A stretch of DNA of 64,000 bases. It comes from Spongorhabdus nitratireducens (GTDB lineage: Bacteria; Pseudomonadota; Gammaproteobacteria; Pseudomonadales; Endozoicomonadaceae). The stretch covers positions 346,430 through 410,429 of the forward strand of contig CANDOC010000004.1 in assembly GCA_947387575.1 (NCBI GenBank). Reading direction: 5' to 3'. This document shows, piece by piece, positions 44,359 to 52,202 of this stretch; position 1 is the first letter of the stretch; each line of letters starts with the position of its first letter. Both the position numbers and the translations under genes were made by a program. The notes beneath the pieces are model-generated. The model ran no database searches. It was not told where the DNA came from and saw only the letters and a program-made list of their open reading frames with translations.

Positions 44359-44847
44359 ATGGTTGATCGTATTCAGGGTGGTGCCGTCGGAGGTGTGGGT
44401 CAGGTTGGCACCGAACCGACTGAAGTCAAAAAGCCGCATTTGCAAGCACTGCTCAGTGCCCGTGTCGCCGAGCGTACTAACTTGCTGCAGGAAAATGTCA
44501 GAGACTTTATTTCCCAAATTGAAGAAAGCAACCAGCAGCTGGCAAATGTGCAGGACTTAAGCAGCAAGCTGGGGCACAGCGATACTATAAACCTGTCTGA
44601 GGAAGACCGTAATCTGGCCCGATCAATGGGAATTGATGTGCCTGCCGGGCCGCTGAACAAGGATGCGCAGAAGTCACTGAAGGAAAAGCTTGAAGCCAAG
44701 GGTGAAGCGCTGGCTAATACTTCCCAGCTGCAAACAGTGAAGCTGCAGTCCAATATGAACAAGCATAATCAAAGCTTTGAATTGCTCTCCAACTTTACCA
44801 ACAAGTGGTTCAATACTCTCAATAACATTGTGAATAACCTGAAGTAA
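44359..44847 (+). CDS. Helical protein of unknown function, filament-subunit-like
   Basis: A 162-aa protein without signal peptide, mostly helical. Residues ~25-70 and ~110-162 form two amphipathic helices rich in Gln, Asn and Leu, separated by a loop with SMGIDVPAGPLNKD. The final segment NQSFELLSNFTNKWFNTLNNIVNNLK has the Asn/Leu pattern of type III secretion filament or translocator C-termini. This is an architectural resemblance only, and no secretion gene is in the window. GGGCAGG lies before ATG 44359. It follows the charged helical gene. Confidence 0.65.
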   Translation: MVDRIQGGAVGGVGQVGTEPTEVKKPHLQALLSARVAERTNLLQENVRDFISQIEESNQQLANVQDLSSKLGHSDTINLSEEDRNLARSMGIDVPAGPLNKDAQKSLKEKLEAKGEALANTSQLQTVKLQSNMNKHNQSFELLSNFTNKWFNTLNNIVNNLK

Positions 44848-44995
44848 TCAGCGCTTTCATTTTGCCAACCTTTTTTGTTGTCGCCCGGTTACGGGCGGAA
44901 ACCTCTCGCTTCGTATAACTGACAGTTTTGTCAATTCTGCTGACACTGCTATGATTCGCTGCCTTAATTGATATTGATCTCTGGACTTCCCCTGC

Positions 44996-45592
44996 ATGAA
45001 AACCGGCGTACTTCGCAAACACCTGGAAAGTCTCAAGCCCTGGCAGCAGGCTGCTTTTTGTGTCGCACAGGCCGAACGCACCTGGCCTAATTTTGCGCTC
45101 TTTTCCGAATTAACCGGCTTCGGTGAAGCTGCCGATATTCGTAACTGCCTTGATCGGTTGTGGGAGTTTGTTGCGGGAGAACGTTCGCCCAAACAGCTGG
45201 AAAGACTGCACGAAAAGCTGGATCCCAATATGCCGGATCCGGAAGCCTTTGACGTCTATGGAGTGCACCCGGCACTGGATATGATTGTAGGGCTGACATC
45301 AGCCCTGAGCTGCAGTATTACGCCAAACTTTGATGAAACCATGTCATCAGCGCTGCTGGTTCAGTCTACTGTTGGCAAATTCATCAAGTTCAGTGAAGTG
45401 CCGGATCTGAAGGGAACCGAGCTGAATCAGTATATACACGACCACCCGCTATCAGTTGAGCAGGATGCCTTTTTCGAGGAACTGTTCGAGCTGTTGAAGC
45501 AGTATCCCAATCCCAAACCTGCGATTGCAAAAAATCTCAGACGACTGGCACAGAATGAGACCACTAGTAATATTGGTATCACTCTGGAGTAA
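44996..45592 (+). CDS. yjaG: YjaG family (DUF416) protein
   Basis: A 198-aa cytoplasmic protein matching the DUF416/YjaG family. The N-terminal stretch LRKHLESLKPWQQAAFCVAQAERTWPNFALFSELTGFG and the middle LDPNMPDPEAFDVYGVHPALDMIVGLTSAL are the family signature, and the length equals E. coli YjaG (196 aa). No biochemical role is established. It is transcribed toward the tRNA-Arg gene. No strong ribosome site was found before ATG 44996. Confidence 0.85.
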   Translation: MKTGVLRKHLESLKPWQQAAFCVAQAERTWPNFALFSELTGFGEAADIRNCLDRLWEFVAGERSPKQLERLHEKLDPNMPDPEAFDVYGVHPALDMIVGLTSALSCSITPNFDETMSSALLVQSTVGKFIKFSEVPDLKGTELNQYIHDHPLSVEQDAFFEELFELLKQYPNPKPAIAKNLRRLAQNETTSNIGITLE

Positions 45593-45605
45593 AAGTCGTG
45601 TTGCT

Positions 45606-45683
45606 CAAGTGAGACAGCTGAACTAGGTACAACTGCTTAGCAAAAGCTGTTTGACGGTCAGAGTTCGAATCTCTATATTATGC
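45606..45683 (+). pseudogene. tRNA-like remnant upstream of tRNA-Arg
   Basis: A D-arm-like AACTAGGTACAACT and a good T-arm (AGAG-TTCGAAT-CTCT, 45660-45674) with tRNA-like spacing suggest a decayed tRNA. No 5' acceptor strand pairs with ATATTAT after the T-arm, and no proper anticodon stem forms. Confidence 0.45.
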
Positions 45684-45723
45684 CTCGTCGACAGGGCAAC
45701 GCCCCAAGCGTCGAAGACATAGC

Positions 45724-45800
45724 GCGCTCGTAGCTCAGCTGGATAGAGTACCTGGCTACGAACCAGGCGGTCGGAGGTTCGAATCCTCCCGAGCGCGCCA
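45724..45800 (+). tRNA. tRNA-Arg (anticodon ACG)
   Basis: A 77-nt cloverleaf. The acceptor GCGCTCG pairs with CGAGCGC, followed by discriminator G and an encoded CCA. The anticodon stem CCTGG/CCAGG holds loop CTACGAA with anticodon ACG, and the T-arm is GGAGG-TTCGAAT-CCTCC. ACG (A34 edited to inosine) reads CGU, CGC and CGA. Confidence 0.97.
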
Positions 45801-45804
45801 TATT

Positions 45805-45835
45805 AAAAAGCCTGCTTTTTCAAGCAGGCTTTTTT
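45805..45835. terminator. Bidirectional terminator between tRNA-Arg and the AlkB-like gene
   Basis: Stem AAAAAGCCTGCTT / AAGCAGGCTTTTT with loop TTTC, starting 5 nt after the tRNA. Its right arm overlaps the stop of the convergent AlkB-like gene. Confidence 0.92.
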
Positions 45836-46410
45836 CGTTTCTGCACATCCTGTTTTTCTGCCAGTATCCTGCGAAATGTCAGGTTTATACGACCTTCCGT
45901 CACTTTGCGTGAAGCCGGCAGCGTATGTTCCCAATGCTCTTGACAATTCAGCATCAGCAGCAGGCTGTTATCTTCCAACTCAATATTAATCACCTGCCGG
46001 TTTTTTCTGTGCTTGAGCCTGAATGTGCGAGCAGCACCTGCGCTGACAGAGGCAATGCAGGCTTGATCGATCATTGATTCGTTATCACGGTGGTAACCCA
46101 TTCGGTCATTGCCATTGCGGTAAAAATTGCAGAGTACAGCGTTAAAGTTAAATCCTGATAATTGTTCAACTTGGGCCCGGATGTTATTCAGGGGCTCAGG
46201 AAAGATACGGGCTGGGTGCTCTACTCCGGAATAGCGATAAGGTAACTCTCCATAATAAGCTGTCAGACGAGGAACAAGGTGTGTTTTGCCGAACATACGT
46301 ATTGTTTCCTGCTGCCAGTCGATATGGTTGACTAACTCTGTATAGGAAAGCCCCTGAACTGAAGTGTTAAGTAACAGGGCCTTTCCATCATGATCAAAAA
46401 GTAGCTGCAT
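45820..46410 (-). CDS. AlkB-like 2-oxoglutarate/Fe(II) dioxygenase
   Basis: A 196-aa dioxygenase of the AlkB family, likely repairing alkylated bases in DNA or RNA. The iron ligands are in GYHRDNE (HxD, ~113-117) and EHTLP (~163), and the oxoglutarate-binding Arg in RINLTFRRI (~178). VPRLTAYYGELPYRYSG near residue 48 resembles the substrate lid of ALKBH2/3-type proteins more than E. coli AlkB. The C-terminus overlaps the shared terminator. AidB, another alkylation-response protein, is encoded 5.5 kb away, with no sign of joint regulation. Confidence 0.88.
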   Translation of the reverse strand: MQLLFDHDGKALLLNTSVQGLSYTELVNHIDWQQETIRMFGKTHLVPRLTAYYGELPYRYSGVEHPARIFPEPLNNIRAQVEQLSGFNFNAVLCNFYRNGNDRMGYHRDNESMIDQACIASVSAGAARTFRLKHRKNRQVINIELEDNSLLLMLNCQEHWEHTLPASRKVTEGRINLTFRRILAEKQDVQKRKKPA

Positions 46411-46463
46411 TCAGAATGAATTATAGATTCGATGCTACTGGCAACAATACCTAGTCGACCCTG

Positions 46464-48359
46464 CTATTCAAAAGCACAGATTGACCAGTCATTGACAGGC
46501 ACAACACACGGATGAATCACCTCTTCAGCTAACCATCGTTGTGAACTGATATCGTAGATACAGGCTTTTCCTGAATAAAACGCTACCAGATAAAGACCAT
46601 CAGTACTTGGTAAAATGGCATCTATATGTAGAGGATTACTGGCCGGTTTGCCGATGTTCTTTTCTTGAGCTGTAGGTAAGTGCGGATGGGGGACCATAAA
46701 TAGCTCATCCGGGTACCTTGCGTGCTTCTGTTCGCGTAACTGCCCCTGGCATTTAAAAAACAGGTTAGGGATATTTCCTGGTCCGGTACTACTGCACAGG
46801 CAGGTATTCCAGAATTCCCCTGGTTTTAAATCACCCCAAGAGGGCGTGAAGATACTGCCAGGATTATCTTCGAAGCACATTCTAAAGCGTGGTTGTTGAC
46901 CTTTAGTATTTCCCTTGTCTTTATGATCATCCATTTGTGACGGCGCCAGACTGGTGAATAGGCAGCTTTTGTTCATTCCGGGAATAAAAACTGCACAGCT
47001 GCCTAGGGCAACCTGCAAATAATAGTGGCTGTTTATTTGATGGTTAAGGAGTGTGTATGAAGGCACTTTGGTTATATCGGTATCCAGCGGCCCAAAGCAT
47101 CTGAGTGTATTTCCATGAGTTACAATTGTTGATGCGTTGGATGTTCTGGCTAATCCAACCAAATTGTTCGGCATCGCAGGGCCATAATCGCCGGAGCTGA
47201 CATCCGAAGGATTAACAAAAGCGTATATATGACCTTGCCTTTTATGATGACGCTTGGCCCGGTCATGTATATCATGCTGCAACTGATCGTTTATTGTTTG
47301 CCAGTTATAGTCCAGGGGTAGTGTAATGATTGTGCCAAACTCATTAACCCAGCATGACAAATGACTATACCTGATATCAGCAGCTTTCATGGGGTTCTTG
47401 AATCCATGCTGATAGGAGCCAGGGCCGATAATTTGCAATTCACTTAAAGTACAACCGGGCAAATTAGCCAGAACTGCAGCAGATACTTTTTCAGCCCCAC
47501 CCTCAGCCAGAGAGCATTGCCATTCATAAGTTCCCTGTAAAGCAGCTGGTACTCGCTGACATAGTACATGAACAACAGGCTGGCCGACGCCTGGGTGTAC
47601 GGCAATCCTGACAGTCTGGTTTTGAAGTGCATATGCAGGTACAGCAAGTGGTACAGCTGTTTGTAATGGTACTGGCTGTGTCATTGTTGCACTGGGTGTT
47701 GTGATCGCACTCGATGTAAAAGGTGAATAAACTGTCGTGCTGGGAGTGAAAAAGGGAGTGATGTGGGGCTCAGTGACTGGCAGAGTAGAGTCAGTGATTA
47801 CCGACGAAGTCTCTTCATCCATCAAACTGAGAGAGTCCGTCATATGAGTAAGGCTTTGACTGTGAATCCATGAGGAAGTGTTGCCAGGCTGATATGAAAC
47901 TGAAGTGGGTGTAGTAGATCCTGAATAAAGCGAGCTACCGAGGGTCGTTGAGGTGGTAACTGAGTAACTGTCATCGTGATGCGGAGCACAGCGATGAGAG
48001 GGCATCCTGTTTTTCATTTCGCCAGTACCGCACTGGTCGCAAACTCCGGATTCAGAATCGATAGGAAGGTCGATATAAAATGTCAGTACTCCCAGTATCA
48101 GGCGTTCAACTGAACTTGGCTGGGAGTGAAAGCGGGCATGAAGATCAAGTACTTTGTTATCCGGGGCTTCTTCGGTTCCGCTATAGAGTATTTGTGAACA
48201 TAGTGAGCATTTTTGCTGCTGATACCCCAAATCATTTGGGGGAGCGTCGGTGAAGGTGATCCCTTTCACGACCCTGCTGAATGCCATATCAGAAAGACAG
48301 GCTGAAAACGCCAGTACAACAAAAAGAAAAGCTGTTCCATTATGATTGATTGTTTTCAT
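46464..48359 (-). CDS. Secreted protein with zinc-finger-like clusters and Ser/Thr-rich tract
   Basis: A 631-aa protein I cannot assign. It starts with a signal peptide (to ~residue 29). Residues ~50-125 hold two metal-binding-like groups: CSLC with a later HARFH (CxxC...HxxxH), and CDQC ... HRC (CxxC...HxC). Residues ~135-245 are a Ser/Thr/Pro-rich mucin-like linker. Residues ~250-631 form a larger domain with scattered Cys and stretches such as YSGKACIYDISSQRW that look beta-propeller-like. The zinc-finger-like start is unusual for an exported bacterial protein and looks eukaryote-like. It may be a surface or host-interaction protein; this is inference. Confidence 0.7.
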   Translation of the reverse strand: MKTINHNGTAFLFVVLAFSACLSDMAFSRVVKGITFTDAPPNDLGYQQQKCSLCSQILYSGTEEAPDNKVLDLHARFHSQPSSVERLILGVLTFYIDLPIDSESGVCDQCGTGEMKNRMPSHRCAPHHDDSYSVTTSTTLGSSLYSGSTTPTSVSYQPGNTSSWIHSQSLTHMTDSLSLMDEETSSVITDSTLPVTEPHITPFFTPSTTVYSPFTSSAITTPSATMTQPVPLQTAVPLAVPAYALQNQTVRIAVHPGVGQPVVHVLCQRVPAALQGTYEWQCSLAEGGAEKVSAAVLANLPGCTLSELQIIGPGSYQHGFKNPMKAADIRYSHLSCWVNEFGTIITLPLDYNWQTINDQLQHDIHDRAKRHHKRQGHIYAFVNPSDVSSGDYGPAMPNNLVGLARTSNASTIVTHGNTLRCFGPLDTDITKVPSYTLLNHQINSHYYLQVALGSCAVFIPGMNKSCLFTSLAPSQMDDHKDKGNTKGQQPRFRMCFEDNPGSIFTPSWGDLKPGEFWNTCLCSSTGPGNIPNLFFKCQGQLREQKHARYPDELFMVPHPHLPTAQEKNIGKPASNPLHIDAILPSTDGLYLVAFYSGKACIYDISSQRWLAEEVIHPCVVPVNDWSICAFE

Positions 48360-48442
48360 GTCACTAAGTGCTTATTACAACAGTTAAGTGCAAGGGGAAC
48401 TCAAGTATGGCGCACAAGTCCCAAGTGCGCCTGTGGTCATTG

Positions 48443-48934
48443 TCAGGTGGTACTTTTTCCCGGACCAGTGTAGCTGATAGCCTCCTGCTGGCTATCTTCC
48501 ATCAGGGCTATAAAATCCTGCTGGGTCACATGAAGCAGATTTTCATGATCCCCGGCTTCAAAAAACAGATCCCCGGTCTGTGATAGTTGGCTGTCCCAGA
48601 TAGTTTCCATGCCCCAGGCTGGCCCCAGCGGGGGAATAGCGCCGGTTTCGCATTCACTGAATCGCCGGGCCAGATCATGTTCTGTGGCCAACTGCAGGCG
48701 GGAATCGGTGATTTCTTCCAGCTGGTGCATATTCAGCCTGCGGGAGGCCGGAATCACCGCCATCGTATAGTTATTGACCTGATCCTTTACCACCACGGCC
48801 TTGGCAATCGAATTCAGCGGGATCTGGGCAGCAATGGCGTTCTGAACCGAGCTTCTGGTTCGTGTGTGGTGGATGACCTCATAGTCAACATCATGGGCTT
48901 TCAGATAGTGATCAATACGGTGGGATATTGTCAT
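48443..48934 (-). CDS. YbaK/ProX-type aminoacyl-tRNA deacylase domain protein (paralog 1)
   Basis: A 163-aa single-domain protein of the YbaK/aminoacyl-tRNA editing family, which frees wrongly charged tRNAs. Family traits are YEVIHHTRTRSSVQNA, SIAKAVVVKD (the catalytic-type Lys), AVIPASRRLN, CETGAIPPLG and DLFFEAGDHENLLHV. ATG 48934 has GGGAG 7 nt upstream; the longer frame from 48997 adds an unconserved 21 residues. A second, more diverged copy is at 51378-51872. The amino acid specificity cannot be read. Confidence 0.85.
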   Translation of the reverse strand: MTISHRIDHYLKAHDVDYEVIHHTRTRSSVQNAIAAQIPLNSIAKAVVVKDQVNNYTMAVIPASRRLNMHQLEEITDSRLQLATEHDLARRFSECETGAIPPLGPAWGMETIWDSQLSQTGDLFFEAGDHENLLHVTQQDFIALMEDSQQEAISYTGPGKSTT

Positions 48935-49088
48935 GGGTGGACTCCCTTGATAACAGGGCTTGGGGGCAGGGGAAGAGATGAAAGTGTTGCCTGTCAATTA
49001 TAGGTGACCATCAGGGCTATACTCAGCATAGAGGGTGAATGGAAAGCTCTCTGATTACTCAAATCTAACAGCAACGGATGCTTAACCC

Positions 49089-50090
49089 ATGACCTCGGTG
49101 TCAGAATCCACTCCTTGTCACTGCCGGTATACAAGCCCGGAAGGCCACTCCTGCACTAACCCGCTGCATAATAATGACAGTCAGTTATGTTTTTGGCATG
49201 ACCCTGGTGCAGACAAATCAGGGGATGATTTGTGTGACCGACTGGAAGCTTATGCTGCGACAGGCCAGCCAATGGATGGATTTGTGCTGCGCCATGCCAA
49301 TCTGGAACAGTTGAATCTGAACCGGCTGCAGGGGCGTGATCGTTATCGCATGCGTTATGTCGACCTGTACCGGGCAAAGCTGGCCCGGGCTCATTTGTAT
49401 GATATTGATCTGACCGGCAGTAACCTGATGAAATCGGACTTTTCCTGGGCCAATCTCAACAGTGCCCAGCTGGATGGCTGTAATCTGCTGGGGGTAAACC
49501 TGAAGAATGCCCGGCTGGAGGACGTCAACTGGGGCAAAAAAGTGCTGCAGGCCGCGGAAGCTGATAGGGCCAATAAAGCCGGAGATGATGCTTTGGCCAA
49601 GAGCATGTATCTGGAAGCCGAATCAGTTTGCCGTAATATTCGCCGGGTTGCAGAGCAGCAGGGGCTGGTAGATACGGCCGGGCACTTCTTTCAGCAGGAA
49701 ATGAAGAACCGTCGAAACCAGTTTCCGTTGGACTCCTGGCAGCGGGCTTCATCCTGGCTGGTGGACTTTGTCAGTGGTTATGGTGAACGGCCTCTGCGGG
49801 TGATTACCTTCTCGGTGATGATGATTATGGTGTTTGCCGTGGCCTACTTCTTCACCGGGGTAAACTACAATGGTGTTGATCTGTTCTTTGACCCCCATGC
49901 CAGCTGGCTGAAGAACCTGCAAACCTTTGGCTACTGTGCCTATTTCAGTGTGGTGACCTTCACGACCCTGGGTTATGGCGATATTGTTCCGGTCAGTTCG
50001 GCCAGGGCACTGGCGGCGCTGGAAGCATTCGGTGGTAGCTTTATGATTGCGCTGTTTGTGGTGGTTTTTGTGAAGAAAATGACCCGCTGA
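49089..50090 (+). CDS. Pentapeptide-repeat protein with C-terminal potassium channel pore
   Basis: A 333-aa membrane protein. The N-terminus (~1-45) has Cys and His (CHCRYTSPEGHSC, CFWHD) like a small zinc-binding knuckle. Residues ~60-155 are pentapeptide repeats of the A(N/D)Lxx type (ANLEQLNLNRL, ADLYRAKLARAHLYDIDLTGSNL). The C-terminal ~100 residues contain two membrane helices around the pore helix and selectivity filter TTLGYGD (~298-304), as in two-TM potassium channels. It is a rare combination, probably a gated potassium channel with a cytosolic repeat sensor. It stands alone between the YbaK copies. Confidence 0.85.
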   Translation: MTSVSESTPCHCRYTSPEGHSCTNPLHNNDSQLCFWHDPGADKSGDDLCDRLEAYAATGQPMDGFVLRHANLEQLNLNRLQGRDRYRMRYVDLYRAKLARAHLYDIDLTGSNLMKSDFSWANLNSAQLDGCNLLGVNLKNARLEDVNWGKKVLQAAEADRANKAGDDALAKSMYLEAESVCRNIRRVAEQQGLVDTAGHFFQQEMKNRRNQFPLDSWQRASSWLVDFVSGYGERPLRVITFSVMMIMVFAVAYFFTGVNYNGVDLFFDPHASWLKNLQTFGYCAYFSVVTFTTLGYGDIVPVSSARALAALEAFGGSFMIALFVVVFVKKMTR

Positions 50091-50135
50091 CGTACAGGGG
50101 AACTAACTTCTCTTGCTGTTGATGCCTTCTTTGTT

Positions 50136-51335
50136 ATGTGTCATTCCTATAGCAGCACCATAAAGCTTTTCTGTATAGGTGCTGCTTTCCTGTTCTTCTT
50201 TTCTTCTTTTAATGCAAACAGTGTGTTGCCCCAGCTGATACAGCCCGGGGAAGGTTGCTACCGCTCCTGCGACTTTGTGCTGACAGGCTCTCCTGAATGC
50301 CATTCGTCCTGCCTGCATCAAACAGCTGACGGACAGGTTCATGCTGTCTGGATTGGCGGGGCTGAACATGCCGCAGTGGATGCGTGTGTCTGGGGGGCTG
50401 TGTATAACCTGAGTGCGAATAGCTGGGGCAACAAGGTTCTGATCGCCAATGGTCAGGAAGACGCAATGAGCGCTTGTTTGTCTGAGGCAGCCAAATATCC
50501 ATGCTGGGATCCGGTTCTTTATCAGGAACAGGAACAACTGATTCTATTTTACAAGATTGGCATCAACCCAAGGCAGTGGCATGGTGTGTTCAAAATATCT
50601 AATGACAATGGGATAAGCTGGGAGCCGGCGGTAAAGCTGAATGGCAGGCTGGATTTTGAAGGCGTTGAAAATAAGTCGCCCAGAGGTCCTGCACACAAGC
50701 CACAAAGAACACAGAATGGTTGCCTGATTTGCGCTTCAAGTGCTGAATTGAAAGAAGAGAACAGTGGCACAATTAAATGGTGTGGTATTCATCTTGAACT
50801 ATTGCCGAGTGGAGCGGCATTCAATAGCTCATGGAAGACAGTACAACTACAGGATGATCCTTACAAATTTTTTCCCATTCACCCTGTGCTGCTGAAAAAG
50901 GAAGAACGACAGTGGATTATGCTGTGTCGCAGTCGAAGTGATACAGGAAAAAGAATTATCCAGAGCATATCGAATGATGATTGTGAAAGCTGGAGCACTT
51001 TCACGGCTATTGATTCATTGCCGAATCCTGATGCCAATTTTGATGCCATCCGTCTGACCGATGGGCGGTATTTTCTGGTGTACAACCATGCAGTCAAACA
51101 GGCAGGAATAAACCGGACCGGACGTCATCTATTGAATGCAGCAATTTCTGAGGATGCTCTGGCATGGGAACCAATTCTTACGCTGGAGCATGATGAGAGC
51201 GAGAAGCTGGAGTACTCCTATCCTTCTGTAATTCAAACTCATGATGGTTTGATTCATATTTCCTATACATGGGAGAGAAGAGGAATCAAACATGTTACGT
51301 TGAGTACTGATTTTCCCGAACCTTCCGGGTCTTGA
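50136..51335 (+). CDS. Exported sialidase/BNR-repeat family protein
   Basis: A 399-aa protein with a signal peptide (~1-28, IGAAFLFFFSSFNANS) and a six-bladed propeller of the BNR_2/sialidase superfamily. Two Asp boxes are visible: SNDNGISWEP (~150) and SNDDCESWS (~286). Other family-like features are WDPVLY (~128) and the Arg in SRSDTGKRI. Relatives range from sialidases to other exo-glycosidases. The classical three-Arg site could not be confirmed, so the activity is uncertain. It may act on host or algal glycans. ATG 50136 has no obvious ribosome site, so the start is provisional. Confidence 0.72.
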   Translation: MCHSYSSTIKLFCIGAAFLFFFSSFNANSVLPQLIQPGEGCYRSCDFVLTGSPECHSSCLHQTADGQVHAVWIGGAEHAAVDACVWGAVYNLSANSWGNKVLIANGQEDAMSACLSEAAKYPCWDPVLYQEQEQLILFYKIGINPRQWHGVFKISNDNGISWEPAVKLNGRLDFEGVENKSPRGPAHKPQRTQNGCLICASSAELKEENSGTIKWCGIHLELLPSGAAFNSSWKTVQLQDDPYKFFPIHPVLLKKEERQWIMLCRSRSDTGKRIIQSISNDDCESWSTFTAIDSLPNPDANFDAIRLTDGRYFLVYNHAVKQAGINRTGRHLLNAAISEDALAWEPILTLEHDESEKLEYSYPSVIQTHDGLIHISYTWERRGIKHVTLSTDFPEPSGS

Positions 51336-51377
51336 AAGTAATTAAGGGGGAGATGCAACGTCCCTGTCAGTAAACGA

Positions 51378-51872
51378 CTAACCTTTATAGACTTCAGCTT
51401 CATCCGGATCACAGCTGATAGCCGCATGCGGCTGGCCGGTTAACAGCTTCTGAAACTGTTCCCGTTCCAGATGAACCAGCTCCCGGTGGTTACCCCCTTC
51501 GATATAGAGATCCTGAACGGCATTCAGTTCATCATCCCAGCAACAGTCCATGCCATAGGCAGAACCAATAGCAGGTACAGCGCCTGGCTCACAGTCAGGA
51601 AACAGTCCGGATATTTCATCTTCACTGGCCAGTCGAAGATGGCGGTCGAGCTTGAGGTTTATCCACCCCAGCATGACTTTATTAATGGAGGGAACAATAG
51701 CCATTACGTAGCCTTCAGCGTCGTGTAAAACAACACCTTTGGCCATTTGTCGGGAAGGCACACAGGCTGCTCTTGCGGTATTTACGGTTCGTTCTGAATA
51801 GGGGTGGCAGACAACATCATAATCGGCCTGATTTTCAGTTAGAAAGTGTTGCAGATGATTAGCAATTGACAT
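51378..51872 (-). CDS. YbaK-type aminoacyl-tRNA deacylase domain protein (paralog 2)
   Basis: A 164-aa member of the same family as the protein at 48443-48934. It keeps the layout and key segments: YDVVCHPYSERTVNTARA, QMAKGVVLHD (Lys), AIVPSINKVML, CEPGAVPAIGSAYGMD and DLYIEGGNHRELVHL, but the two are well diverged. This suggests an old duplication and perhaps different amino acid specificity. A 58-bp inverted-repeat element lies 22 nt upstream of its start, between the gene and any promoter. Confidence 0.84.
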   Translation of the reverse strand: MSIANHLQHFLTENQADYDVVCHPYSERTVNTARAACVPSRQMAKGVVLHDAEGYVMAIVPSINKVMLGWINLKLDRHLRLASEDEISGLFPDCEPGAVPAIGSAYGMDCCWDDELNAVQDLYIEGGNHRELVHLEREQFQKLLTGQPHAAISCDPDEAEVYKG

Positions 51873-51894
51873 GCTGACAGCTCCTGCCTGCCTG

Positions 51895-51952
51895 GGGCGT
51901 GTTCACAATTAGCCATGGGTAGTTGGTCGCATGTTTAATTGTGAACACACCC
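51895..51952. mobile_element. Short inverted-repeat (MITE-like) element
   Basis: Two 17-bp ends, GGGCGTGTTCACAATTA and TAATTGTGAACACACCC, are inverted copies with one mismatch, 24 bp apart. The tips resemble those of some IS5-superfamily elements, but no transposase and no clear target duplication are visible. It could be a MITE or a plain hairpin. Confidence 0.5.
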
Positions 51953-52202
51953 TAACTGATATTTGAGAGTTTAATTATTGGCAATTGGGTGAAAGCAGGG
52001 GTGAAAATCTGGAAAAAGTTTCAATACCAATAAATTCTATAAAGCTTCGTTAATATTCCGGGTTGAGTTTCTACTACTTATAGTGTCAACTACGCACCCT
52101 ATAGGTTTTATCCCCTTGTGTTTTGTTGCGGGTATCAATTTGGAGTCACAGGGGCGTGACCTATAGCGAACCGGTTTCACTGAGAACAAACGGATAACCT
52201 CG

